Notes under the pieces: model-generated
Database searches by the model: none
What the model saw: the letters and a program-made list of their open reading frames with translations, nothing else
Told to the model about the DNA's origin: nothing
In this document: piece after piece, positions 9,840 through 19,034 of the stretch
Layout: each line of letters starts with the position of its first letter
Numbering within the stretch: position 1 is the stretch's first letter
NCBI GenBank assembly: GCA_020161405.1
Contig: JAIUOD010000001.1
Location: forward strand, 434,001 to 498,000
Direction: 5' to 3'
Source of the DNA: Pseudomonadota bacterium
GTDB lineage: Bacteria; Pseudomonadota; Alphaproteobacteria; Caulobacterales; Aquidulcibacteraceae
Length of the DNA stretch: 64,000 nt
Made by a program: the position numbers and the translations under genes

Positions 9840-10106
9840 ATGGCACATAAGAAGGCTGGTGGCTCGTCACGTAACGGTCGCGATTCAGAAAGCAAACGCC
9901 TTGGCGTTAAAAAATATGGCAATGAAAATGTAGTTGCTGGCAATATTTTGGTTCGCCAACGCGGAACTAAATTTTATGCTGGCGCTAATGTTGGCATGGG
10001 CAAAGACCACACTTTATTTGCAACTGCAAATGGTGTTGTTGAATTCCGCCGCAAAGCCAATGACCGTGCTTATGTATCGGTTGTCCCGGCACAAGCTGCT
10101 GAATAA
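9840..10106 (+). CDS. rpmA: 50S ribosomal protein L27
   Basis: Large-subunit protein near the peptidyl transferase centre. It starts [16 protein letters not shown], the hallmark L27 N-terminus without a cleavable extension, and contains [11 protein letters not shown] near residue 38. 88 residues is normal. It is separated from rplU by 12 bp and followed by an intrinsic terminator at 10131-10155, so L21 and L27 can be made independently of obgE. Confidence 0.97.
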   Translation: MAHKKAGGSSRNGRDSESKRLGVKKYGNENVVAGNILVRQRGTKFYAGANVGMGKDHTLFATANGVVEFRRKANDRAYVSVVPAQAAE

Positions 10107-10130
10107 TCACAGCTGCCAAAGAGTTTAATT

Positions 10131-10155
10131 AAGGGGCGGCTATCGCCCCTTTTTT
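10131..10155 (+). terminator. Rho-independent terminator after rpmA
   Basis: GGGGCG (10133-10138) pairs with CGCCCC (10144-10149) around GCTAT, extended by flanking A-T pairs and followed by six T. A clear intrinsic terminator ending the rplU-rpmA transcript. Confidence 0.9.
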
Positions 10156-10261
10156 ATTGTATATAGCTTTTTAAAATGCGCGAAGCGCTTAAGTAAAAAT
10201 GCAAATTAAAAACGCCGGGCCACCCCAAGTTTTTTATTGACCAATTCGTATAAACCGATAA

Positions 10262-11400
<1,139 letters not shown>

Positions 11401-11401
<1 letters not shown>

Positions 11402-12516
11402 TGAAACTTAAGGCCGCAAATAGAATTGTTATTAAATGCGGCTCTGCACTTCTTGTGGATTCGCTAAATGGAATTGTGCGCACTGAATGGCTTGCAAGCA
11501 TTGCACAAGATATTGCCAATTTACGCGCCCAAAAGAAAGATATTCTAATTGTAACATCGGGCGCGGTTGCCCTTGGCCGTAAAGCCTTAAAACTTAAAGC
11601 GGGCAAATTAAAACTTGAAGAAAAGCAGGCCGCCGCCGCAACAGGCCAAGCGCGCCTTATGCAGGCTTGGCAAGATGCCCTTGGGCAATTTGATATTGTA
11701 TGCGCCCAATCGCTTCTAACTGCTTATGATACAGAACGTCGTCGTAATTGGCTTAATGCGCGGGCAACATTTGAAAGCCTTTTTTCATTTGGCGCAATAC
11801 CGATTGTCAATGAAAATGATACAATCGCCACCGAAGAGATAAGATATGGCGATAATGATAGATTGGCGGCGCGCGTGGCACAAATGATTGGCGCTGATGC
11901 CCTTGTGCTTCTTAGTGATATTGATGGGCTCTATGATGCCAATCCACGCGAAAACCCAAATGCCACACATCTGCCAATTGTATCGCAAATCACAGAACAA
12001 ATAGAAGCTATGGCGGGCGGTGCAAATTCTTCGGCGGGTGTTGGAACAGGTGGTATGCGCACAAAAATTGATGCGGCAATCATTGCGACATCGGCGGGTG
12101 CAAATGTCTATATTGCCGATGGGCGCGCGCAAAACCCAATTGCGCGGATTTTAGATGGCGCAAAGCACACAATTTTCACCGCTCATACCGACCCAAAAGC
12201 TGCACGCATTTCATGGCTTTCGCACAATCTTAAACCGCAGGGCACATATATTATTGATGCTGGTGCAATCAAAGCGCTTGAAAAGGGCGGAAGCCTCTTG
12301 CCAGTTGGGGTTAAGGCAATTGATGGCTCTTTTGAACGCGGCGATGCAATTGCCATTAAATCCGAAGACGGGCAAATAATTGCACGCGGCCTTTCGGCCT
12401 ATAATTCAGCCGATGCCGCAATGATTATCGGTAAAAAATCCACTGAAATTGAGGAAATCTTGGGCTATTCAGGTCGCCCTGCCTTGGTGCATAGGGATGA
12501 TATGGTAATAAATTAA
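11401..12516 (+). CDS. proB: Glutamate 5-kinase
   Basis: Phosphorylates glutamate in the first step of proline synthesis. The N-terminal amino acid kinase domain shows VIKCGSALLV near residue 9, VTSGAVALG near residue 50 and the NENDTIATEEI substrate segment near residue 138. The GVGTGGMRTKIDAA stretch near 218 is the GXGGMXTK-type motif. A C-terminal PUA domain (about residues 278-365) is present, giving the long 371-residue form. It overlaps obgE by one base, a pairing common in alphaproteobacteria. proA is not in this window. Confidence 0.96.
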
Positions 12517-12567
12517 TTTCACGCAAAAATCTTGCGTTTTTGGCTTAAATTGTTCATTAGATTAAAA

Positions 12568-13320
12568 ATGACTTCTGATAAAAAGCAAAATCCCGAAGAT
12601 ATTTCCCAATTGCGTCTGCGTATTGATGAATTGGATGCCCAAATCGCGCATTTATTGGTTGAACGCACGCAAATTGCACAAAAAGTTGCGGCATCAAAAG
12701 CAAAAGACGCCAAACTTGCTGGTGAAGAATTGGGCTTTGGTTGGCGTCCAAAACGCGAAGTTGAAATTATCAGGCAAGTTTTAAGGCGCGAACCAACCTT
12801 GGGTAAGCGCCTTTCCTATATGGTATGGCGTGCAATGATTACGCGTAATCTTGCTAATCAAGCGCCAATGGGCGTAATTTGCGTTGCCAAATCCACCGCC
12901 CCAAGCCGTATTGGTTTTGGCGCCGCCGTTATTCCGCAAATTGCCGATAGCGCGCTTGAAGCCATAAAAACTGCCGAAGAAAAAGAAAACCTTATCCTTT
13001 CGCTTCCTTGGCCCGATGAAAATCAAGATTGGTGGCTTGAAATCTTAAAACCGCAATTTCAAGATTTAAAAATCAATATGGCTCTTCCCCATATTGAAGG
13101 CATAGCGCCAGAGGCTTTGTGCCTTGCTAAAATAACGCCTTTGGAAACTGGTAATGATTATTCAATTATCGCCACAAAGAATGAAAACCCGCCAATTGAT
13201 AAAGCAACAAAGATAAGCCAAGGCGGCGGATATTATCTTTGGAATATTATCGGGTTTCATGAAAATTTGCATGATGCGGCAAATGGTGTGCATTTCCTTG
13301 GTGCATATTCGATTGTTTAA
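12568..13320 (+). CDS. Chorismate mutase (AroQ-type) with a C-terminal extension
   Basis: Converts chorismate to prephenate. Residues about 10-95 form an AroQ helical domain: LRLRIDELDAQIAHLLVERT followed by the KVAASKAK segment and a REVEIIRQVLRR helix. The remaining 150 residues form a distinct C-terminal region, a layout typical of alphaproteobacterial chorismate mutases next to hisC-tyrA but without a known function for the tail. I use ATG 12568; the reading frame extends upstream to a TTG but without domain support. It is followed 40 bp later by hisC, so the trio makes tyrosine precursors. Confidence 0.82.
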   Translation: MTSDKKQNPEDISQLRLRIDELDAQIAHLLVERTQIAQKVAASKAKDAKLAGEELGFGWRPKREVEIIRQVLRREPTLGKRLSYMVWRAMITRNLANQAPMGVICVAKSTAPSRIGFGAAVIPQIADSALEAIKTAEEKENLILSLPWPDENQDWWLEILKPQFQDLKINMALPHIEGIAPEALCLAKITPLETGNDYSIIATKNENPPIDKATKISQGGGYYLWNIIGFHENLHDAANGVHFLGAYSIV

Positions 13321-13360
13321 TTGATTGGCATTTATTATAAGCGCGCAGAGGAAAATTAAA

Positions 13361-14443
13361 ATGCGCCCAGAACCAATAAATAATATACTTGATATTGTAC
13401 CTTACAAAGGCGGTGAAGCCACAATTGAAGGCGTTGATAAGGTTTATAAACTTTCATCAAATGAAAACCCATTGGGCTTTTCAAATGCCGCAGCAGAGGC
13501 TTTTAAAGACGCAAGTGGCGAATTAAACATTTATCCTGATGGCGCGCATGAAGAATTAAAAAATGCGATTGCCAAACGTTATGGCATTGATGAAAACCGT
13601 ATCGTCTGCACCAATGGTTCTGATGAAGTGTTTCAGCTTTTGGGGCGCGCATTTTTAAACCCTGGTGATGAGATTATTCAATCTGAATATGGTTTCTTAG
13701 TTTACCGCCTTATTGCACAGCAAGCGGGCGCCATTTGCGTATCGGCAAAAACCAAAGATTACCAAACCCAAATTGATGCAATTTTGGCGGCAATCACCCC
13801 AAAAACCAAAATCATTTTCATCGATAACCCATCAAACCCAACCGGAACTTATGTTAGTTTTGATGAAATCAAACGTCTTCATTCTGCAATTCCATCAAAT
13901 ATTCTTTTTGTTTTGGATGCGGCCTATGCCGAATATGTGAATGCCAATGATTATGCTTCTGGCATTGAATTGGCGGGCGAATTTGAAAATGTTTTAATGA
14001 CACGCACATTTTCAAAAATTCACGGCCTTGCCGCGCTTCGTATTGGTTGGACCTATGGGCCGCAAAGAATTATTGATGCATTGCAACGTGTTCGCTCTCC
14101 ATTTAACGTTTCTTTACCTGCATTAAAAGCTGGCACGGCGGCGATGAATGATGGTGATTTCACGCAAAATTCTGCGGCGCATAATCAAAAATGGCTTGGT
14201 GAATTAAGCCAAATCATCAATGAAATTGGCCTTAAAGCAATTCCAAGCGTTACAAATTTCATTATGGTTGAATTTAAAGACGCAAAACATGCCGATGATT
14301 GCGATATTTTCTTAAAAACCAAGGGGCTTATTGTTCGAAAAATTGGCGCTTATAATCTTCCTAATTGTTTGCGTATTTCAATTGGAACGGATGATGCCAA
14401 CAGGCGCCTTATTGCGGCATTAAAGGAATTTATGGGTAAATGA
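13361..14443 (+). CDS. hisC: Histidinol-phosphate / aromatic aminotransferase
   Basis: PLP-dependent class I/II aminotransferase. In this position it probably acts on imidazole-acetol phosphate and on prephenate or 4-hydroxyphenylpyruvate. ATG 13361 follows AGAGGA. Visible motifs: LSSNENPLG near residue 31, IDNPSNPTGT near 155, VLDAAYAEY near 185 and the PLP lysine in TFSKIHGLAALRIGW at Lys219. 360 residues is the family norm. The stop overlaps the tyrA start (ATGA), so the two are translationally coupled. Its pairing with chorismate mutase and tyrA favours a dual histidine/aromatic role. Confidence 0.9.
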   Translation: MRPEPINNILDIVPYKGGEATIEGVDKVYKLSSNENPLGFSNAAAEAFKDASGELNIYPDGAHEELKNAIAKRYGIDENRIVCTNGSDEVFQLLGRAFLNPGDEIIQSEYGFLVYRLIAQQAGAICVSAKTKDYQTQIDAILAAITPKTKIIFIDNPSNPTGTYVSFDEIKRLHSAIPSNILFVLDAAYAEYVNANDYASGIELAGEFENVLMTRTFSKIHGLAALRIGWTYGPQRIIDALQRVRSPFNVSLPALKAGTAAMNDGDFTQNSAAHNQKWLGELSQIINEIGLKAIPSVTNFIMVEFKDAKHADDCDIFLKTKGLIVRKIGAYNLPNCLRISIGTDDANRRLIAALKEFMGK

Positions 14444-15345
14444 TTTTCAATAAAATTGCCATAATCGGTATTGGTCTTATCGGATCATCATTGGCGCACA
14501 AAATCAAAGAAACAGGATGCGCAGGCGAAATTGCGCTTTATGATTCTAATGAAAATGTGCGAAAACGCGCCAATGAATTATCATTGGGTGTAGTTTATGA
14601 TGATTATCAAGGCCTTTTAAAATCTGCCGATTTGGTAATTCTTTGCACCCCATCGGGGGCAATGGGTAATGTTGCCAAAGAAATTTTACCTTTTATGGAA
14701 AGCGGAACAATTTTATCTGATGTTGGCTCTGTAAAGGGTGCAATAATCAAGGAAATTCAAGAGTTTTTACCACCCTATATTCATTTCGCGCCCGCCCACC
14801 CAATTGCAGGGACAGAACTTTCAGGCCCAGATGCAGGTTTTGCAAACCTGTTTGAAAACCGTTGGTCAATCATCACCCCACTTGAAAATGATAATGCTGA
14901 ATATCTAAAAGCAGTGGAAAAAATCCAAGAATTTTGGCAAAAAATGGGCGCAAATGTTGAAAATATGACGCCCGAACGCCATGATTTAGTTCTGGCAATG
15001 ACAAGCCATATTCCGCATTTAATCGCCTTCTGCATTGTCACAACTGCCGAGGATATGGAAAACCTTACCGAATCCGAAGTTGTAAAATATTCGGCAGGCG
15101 GCTTTCGTGATTTCACGCGTATCGCAGCTTCAGATCCAACAATGTGGCGCGATGTATTCCTTTTGAATAAAGATGCGGTGATGGAAATTTTGGGGCGCTT
15201 CTCAGAAGATTTAACCGCCCTTCGCCGCGCAATTCGTTGGGATGATGGGGAAACATTGTTTGATACGATAACCCGTGCAAGAAGAATGCGCAAAGAGGTT
15301 ATTGACGCGGGTCAAGATAGCGATAAACCAAATTTTGGGCGCTAA
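14440..15345 (+). CDS. tyrA: Prephenate/arogenate dehydrogenase
   Basis: NAD(P)-dependent oxidation in tyrosine synthesis. The Rossmann motif GIGLIG is at residues 10-15, with the HPIAGTELSGP substrate segment near residue 119 and TSHIPHL near 188. 301 residues fits the alphaproteobacterial TyrA without an ACT domain. Its last 61 bases belong to the first copy of a 133-bp tandem repeat (15285-15604). The third, partial copy would end NFGRN, whereas the present reading frame ends NFGR followed by TAA. That suggests the original 3' end now lies downstream at about 15551-15614. Confidence 0.94.
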   Translation: MIFNKIAIIGIGLIGSSLAHKIKETGCAGEIALYDSNENVRKRANELSLGVVYDDYQGLLKSADLVILCTPSGAMGNVAKEILPFMESGTILSDVGSVKGAIIKEIQEFLPPYIHFAPAHPIAGTELSGPDAGFANLFENRWSIITPLENDNAEYLKAVEKIQEFWQKMGANVENMTPERHDLVLAMTSHIPHLIAFCIVTTAEDMENLTESEVVKYSAGGFRDFTRIAASDPTMWRDVFLLNKDAVMEILGRFSEDLTALRRAIRWDDGETLFDTITRARRMRKEVIDAGQDSDKPNFGR

Positions 15346-15604
15346 GCGCATTCTTCTTGCCATTATTATTCGCTCACCTTATCCAAAAAGTCTGCAACTT
15401 TTCGGGGTTCGCTTGTGAATGCGCAAAGAGGTTATTGACGCGGGTCAAGATAGCGATAAACCAAATTTTGGGCGCTAAGCGCATTCTTCTTGCCATTATT
15501 ATTCGCTCACCTTATCCAAAAAGTCTGCAACTTTTCGGGGTTCGCTTGTGAATGCGCAAAGAGGTTATTGACGCGGGTCAAGATAGCGATAAACCAAATT
15601 TTGG
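15285..15604. repeat. 133-bp tandem repeat duplicating the tyrA 3' end (2.4 copies)
   Basis: AATGCGCAAAGAGG starts at 15285, 15418 and 15551, an exact 133-base period; I see no mismatch between copies. Each unit has 54 bp of tyrA 3' coding sequence followed by 79 bp of non-coding sequence containing AAAAGTCTGCAACTTTT, the reverse complement of the core palindrome upstream of obgE. The third copy stops at 15604, where the sequence changes from the unit's TTTTGGGCGC to TTTTGGAAGAAATTAA. A 15-bp inverted repeat links tyrA (15277-15291) to the start of the non-coding part (15346-15360). Confidence 0.9.
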
Positions 15605-15610
15605 AAGAAA

Positions 15611-15847
15611 TTAATGGTTTTCGCGCGCAACCATAATCGCGTTTTCAATCGCTTTTCTTGCCTGTGGGCTATTGCCCCAACAGCTTACGCCAATATGTGC
15701 GGCAACCATTTTGCAAATAAATTCAGGCGTAGATTGCGAAAGAATTTCGAAATTATAAATTCCAATTTCTTCAAGCCTATCAATGACTTTATCGCCAACA
15801 AATTTGGCGGCAAGTAGTTTTTCCCTATCTTCATTCGTGAATTTCAT
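15611..15847 (-). CDS. Small helix-hairpin-helix-like protein, hypothetical
   Basis: 78 residues, no signal or membrane segment. The segment LLAAKFVGDKVIDRLEEIGI near residue 11 resembles a helix-hairpin-helix DNA-binding turn, and the remainder (MVAAHIGVSCWGNSPQARKA) recalls the Cdd1/pathogenicity-locus family of small proteins. I do not recognise a specific function. ATG 15847 gives a clean reading frame that ends just past the tyrA tandem repeat, converging on it. Codon use matches the neighbours. It may be a real small cytosolic DNA-binding protein. Confidence 0.6.
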   Translation of the reverse strand: MKFTNEDREKLLAAKFVGDKVIDRLEEIGIYNFEILSQSTPEFICKMVAAHIGVSCWGNSPQARKAIENAIMVARENH

Positions 15848-15892
15848 AATTCTTCATAGGGCAATTTGCCACATTTTTCAATTAATTTACTT

Positions 15893-15916
15893 TTACATGC
15901 GAATATGCTAATGTAA
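15893..15916. promoter_or_regulatory. Inverted repeat, candidate autoregulatory operator
   Basis: TTACAT (15893-15898) and ATGTAA (15911-15916) are perfect inverted arms, with GCGAATATGC in the spacer, 17 bp before the ArsR-type gene. The position between that gene and its divergent neighbour fits self-repression. No other copy was noticed in the window. Confidence 0.45.
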
Positions 15917-15932
15917 TTGATAAAGGTGCTTA

Positions 15933-16268
15933 TTGAAAAATCTAACCATAAAGAACGAAGATAAAGAAATCATGGCAGAAGAGGCCTCAAGCCTTTTGCT
16001 GGCTATGGGCAATGCAAAGAGGCTGCTTATACTTTGTAATTTATTAGATGGCGAATTGAATGTTAATGAGCTTGCAAAACTTGTAACATTAAATCAGGCC
16101 GCACTATCACAGCATTTGGCAAAATTACGCGCCCTAAAATTAGTTGCGACCCGCCGCGAAGCCCAGCATATATATTACCGCCTTGCCTCTAATGAAGTAT
16201 ATCAGGTTTTAGAGGTTTTAAACCGTCTTTATTGTTCAGCAGATGGCAAAGTAGCGCGCGCTTGTTAA
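15933..16268 (+). CDS. ArsR-family repressor, BigR/SqrR/YgaV-like (persulfide-sensor type)
   Basis: Winged-helix transcriptional repressor. The DNA-reading helix is LNQAALSQHLAKLRALKLV at about residues 53-71, followed by a wing TRREAQHIYYRL. Two cysteines, Cys35 in LLILCNLLDGE and Cys101 in NRLYC, occupy the positions of the dithiol pair used by BigR/SqrR to sense persulfides; a third is Cys111 at the C-terminus. I list the TTG start at 15933, which has AAAGG about 7 bases upstream; ATG 15972 is the alternative and would remove 13 residues. No sulfide-oxidation genes are adjacent, so its target is unknown. Its end overlaps the HAD phosphatase gene by 4 bp. Confidence 0.8.
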   Translation: MKNLTIKNEDKEIMAEEASSLLLAMGNAKRLLILCNLLDGELNVNELAKLVTLNQAALSQHLAKLRALKLVATRREAQHIYYRLASNEVYQVLEVLNRLYCSADGKVARAC

Positions 16269-16948
16269 TTTTTAAGGCCGCCATTCCAATATAATTCACG
16301 TACGATTTCGCCTTTATTTTTAGGCTCATCTATCAAGGTGCGATAATGCTTTTCTTTCGCAGCGTCGATCATTTCTTTGTCACCACGACTATCACCATAA
16401 GCTGCGATTATTTCGGCATCACCAAAATATTGATAGATACGGTTTAATTTTTCTTGGGCACGGCAATTTGGGCCAAGCATTTTACCAGTTAAAACATCAT
16501 CTTTAATTTCAAGCTTGGTTGCTATGACATTTTTGATACCAAGGGAATTTGCAAAAGGTATCAAATAATCTTCAAGTGAAGCAGAAACCATGGCCAATTC
16601 ATGGCCCATGGCCTTATGACTTTCTATTGCTTTTAGTGCATCACTGCGTAAAATTTTTGCATAGATTTTCGAAAATTCTACGCAATATTCTTTGTATTCT
16701 TTAGTATTTTTCCCCTGTAAAAACGCATTTAAAATACGGTTTTTAACATCGTCACGGCTATAAATTTTGAAAATATATAAGATGAAAAACGGCAATAATG
16801 CCGTTAATTTGGCGATAAAGCCCCATTTGCTAGTGGTAAACCTTAAGAATAACATAAAAGAATCTGTGAAAGTGATTGTGCCATCAACGTCAAATGCGGC
16901 GATTTTCTTTTTCAAAACTAATTCCCTTATATTTTCATAGTTTTTCAT
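16265..16948 (-). CDS. HAD-superfamily subfamily IB phosphatase
   Basis: SerB-like hydrolase family. The nucleophile motif AAFDVDGTITFTDS gives Asp20 and Asp22; the Thr/Ser motif appears as MVSAS near residue 119 and the metal-binding motif as AYGDSRGDKEM near 189. A hydrophobic stretch at about residues 42-60 may be a cap or membrane contact. 227 residues fits the HAD-IB hydrolase family (TIGR01490-like), whose substrates include phosphoserine and lipid-linked phosphates; which one is unclear. It is divergent from the LuxR-type regulator and convergent with the ArsR gene. Confidence 0.82.
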   Translation of the reverse strand: MKNYENIRELVLKKKIAAFDVDGTITFTDSFMLFLRFTTSKWGFIAKLTALLPFFILYIFKIYSRDDVKNRILNAFLQGKNTKEYKEYCVEFSKIYAKILRSDALKAIESHKAMGHELAMVSASLEDYLIPFANSLGIKNVIATKLEIKDDVLTGKMLGPNCRAQEKLNRIYQYFGDAEIIAAYGDSRGDKEMIDAAKEKHYRTLIDEPKNKGEIVRELYWNGGLKN

Positions 16949-17042
16949 TGCTTCTTGTCGATTTTCGACGTGTTTGCAAGCCTAAATAACTTGACAAATA
17001 TCAGCTTTTAAAAATAAGCTTAATGCCGAGGCTAATTTTGGT

Positions 17043-18119
17043 ATGTCACTAACACCAAATATCATATTCGAAAGCGCATTTGATGATGAGCTTTTTTACG
17101 AATTACCAACACGCATTACGCGGGCGTTTGACGCACGTTCTATGATTTTTCACCTTGTCTCAAAAGACGGGGATCATTCCGTAACAGCAAATTCAGGTTA
17201 TTGGCCGAAAGAACAATTAGAAGCATATTCAAAAGACTTTGTGGACAAAGACATATTATGGAGTGCGCGGGCAAATCCACAAAATCTTGATCGCGCATGG
17301 AATATTATTGACGGCCTAATTTCACGTGAAGATTTTGAAAAAAGCCTAATTGTAAATGAACATTATAGAAAATTTGGCGATGATTTAACACATGCAATGG
17401 GTGGTATTTTTAATACTAGCCGCGGGCAAATGGCAATTGGAATACATCGCGGTAAAAATAGCGAACCCTTTAGCAATAATGATGTTAATCAATTAAATAA
17501 TTTATCGCCAAAATTGATTAATATGCTTATGACGCGCCAAGAAATTGCAAAGGCGAAAAATACTAATTTAATTTTGCAAAAAGTGGTTGAAGATACTGCA
17601 AAACCATTTGTTCATACTGATTTTGCAAATCGTCTTTTAAATTATAATGGCATTGGCGTTGAAAGAATTTTGCTTATAAATGGCCTTAAGGTTAATGGAA
17701 AAAATCTGATTGCCATTAATAGTGAGGGCAAAAGAATTTTAGAAGAAATAGATCATTTAAAAGATATTGATGGTGATTGCGAAAAATACCTAAAACTTGA
17801 AATGCAATTGGGGACAATACTAAAAATTCAAAAAATATGCCTTGCCGGAACTATGCCACAATTGATTTTATCAATCGAGGATAAGCCAAAAAGCAACGAT
17901 CAAATAATTGAACTTCTTCAAAAACAATATGAGCTAACCTCACGCGAAGCACATATCGCAATCTTAATTGCAGATGGTAAAACCATTAATGAAGTTGCAG
18001 CGGAAAGAAACGTAAGCAAAAATACAATTAAGTCACAATTAAACCAAGTTTATTTCAAGACTAATTGTCCAAAACAATCAAAACTTGCTGGGCTTATAAA
18101 AGAAATTAGATTATATTAA
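17043..18119 (+). CDS. LuxR-type HTH transcriptional regulator
   Basis: The C-terminal 65 residues carry a LuxR/FixJ helix-turn-helix: LTSREAHIAILIADGKTINE followed by VAAERNVSKNTIKSQLNQVY, with the usual conserved Glu, Gly and Val positions. The N-terminal 290 residues have no receiver, no acyl-homoserine-lactone signature I can recognise and no membrane segment; they may form a PAS/GAF-like sensor. The gene is monocistronic and divergent from the HAD gene. 358 residues is similar to other alphaproteobacterial stand-alone LuxR-type regulators. Ligand and targets are unknown. Confidence 0.8.
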   Translation: MSLTPNIIFESAFDDELFYELPTRITRAFDARSMIFHLVSKDGDHSVTANSGYWPKEQLEAYSKDFVDKDILWSARANPQNLDRAWNIIDGLISREDFEKSLIVNEHYRKFGDDLTHAMGGIFNTSRGQMAIGIHRGKNSEPFSNNDVNQLNNLSPKLINMLMTRQEIAKAKNTNLILQKVVEDTAKPFVHTDFANRLLNYNGIGVERILLINGLKVNGKNLIAINSEGKRILEEIDHLKDIDGDCEKYLKLEMQLGTILKIQKICLAGTMPQLILSIEDKPKSNDQIIELLQKQYELTSREAHIAILIADGKTINEVAAERNVSKNTIKSQLNQVYFKTNCPKQSKLAGLIKEIRLY

Positions 18120-18125
18120 AAAAAG

Positions 18126-18317
18126 GACGTGCGACTGAAACTTAAATCGAGGCATTGAGCCGCACGTCAAGAAGGCATAATTGCCAAACTAATGAAAAAG
18201 TAATTATGGCCGCGCAAAAATAAGGTCACGTCAAACTTTTACTACGAGCGTATATATTATTGCATTTAAACAATAATTTTAAATCACCCTTATGGGTGAA
18301 ATCACAGGCCATAATTA
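18126..18317. other. Structured gene-free stretch (18120-18424), possible small RNA or operator region
   Basis: This 305-bp gap has three perfect inverted repeats: GACGTGCG (18126-18133) with CGCACGTC (18161-18168); TAATTATGGCC (18201-18211) with GGCCATAATTA (18307-18317); and inside the latter TCACCC (18284-18289) with GGGTGA (18294-18299). No open frame of useful length and no T-tract terminator. It may be a terminator region for the LuxR gene, a small RNA, or a binding region for the next gene. The remaining 18318-18424 is AT-rich with nothing recognisable. Confidence 0.35.
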
Positions 18318-18424
18318 ATTTTTAATCATATTACTCTTTGTTATTATTAAATTTTTTATGGATTTTGAGAAATTAAATATTTCTTTAAAATAAATATAAT
18401 TAAAAAAAGAGCATGTGAAAAACA

Positions 18425-19018
18425 ATGAAAAAATCTAAATTTATAGCTTACACTACATTATTTTTAATATTTGCAAATCCTGTACTAGCACAAAATATTA
18501 CATGTAATACTCCGATTAGTAAAAATGATAGCGCAAAATCAATTTTAAGAAAATATGGCAAGGATGCAATACTTGGGGATATTAATGGGCCAGAAGGCGA
18601 AATCTATAAAGGTGTTATTTTATACCCAAATAATCCAAAAAAACGTGCCGAAGTTTTGTTTTATGATGAAGAATTAAAACATCCATCATCTATTCAGTTT
18701 GAAAACCAATCTAGCACATGGAATATTGCAGGCTTAAAAATTGGCGATTCTTTGGATAAAGCCGTTAAAATAAATAAAAACATAATTTCAATGTCTGGCT
18801 TTGATTGGGATTATGGCGGCTATGCAAGTAATTTGCATAATGGTTTTTTAAGCGAGAAAAACCAAAAATGCACAATTGGTATTCGTTTTGAACCACGTGC
18901 CAATGCACAATATAATGAAAGCCTGTCTGGCGACAGGCTTATACATTCGAATAATAAAGCTCTAAAAAAATTAAACCCCGTAATTATTGAATTATCCATT
19001 GGATGGGCAATGCAATAA
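18425..19018 (+). CDS. Hypothetical secreted protein
   Basis: 197 residues with a clear Sec signal peptide: basic MKKSKF, a hydrophobic core to about residue 20 and a cleavage site after PVLA (before Gln23). The mature part has two Cys (CNTP near 27 and KCTIG near 148) that could form a disulfide, and ends in IELSIGWAMQ. I do not recognise a family. The upstream region is very AT-rich and contains the structured gap. It converges on typA with 16 bp between stops. Confidence 0.6.
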   Translation: MKKSKFIAYTTLFLIFANPVLAQNITCNTPISKNDSAKSILRKYGKDAILGDINGPEGEIYKGVILYPNNPKKRAEVLFYDEELKHPSSIQFENQSSTWNIAGLKIGDSLDKAVKINKNIISMSGFDWDYGGYASNLHNGFLSEKNQKCTIGIRFEPRANAQYNESLSGDRLIHSNNKALKKLNPVIIELSIGWAMQ

Positions 19019-19034
19019 ACGGGGCTTAAATATA

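Noticed and set aside
14781..15293. 170-codon frame on the minus strand of tyrA
   Set aside because: Shadow of a conserved gene with no RBS or family match.
15285..15604. CRISPR-like repeat array
   Set aside because: The period is 133 bp with no variable spacers, and the unit contains tyrA coding sequence; it is a tandem duplication.
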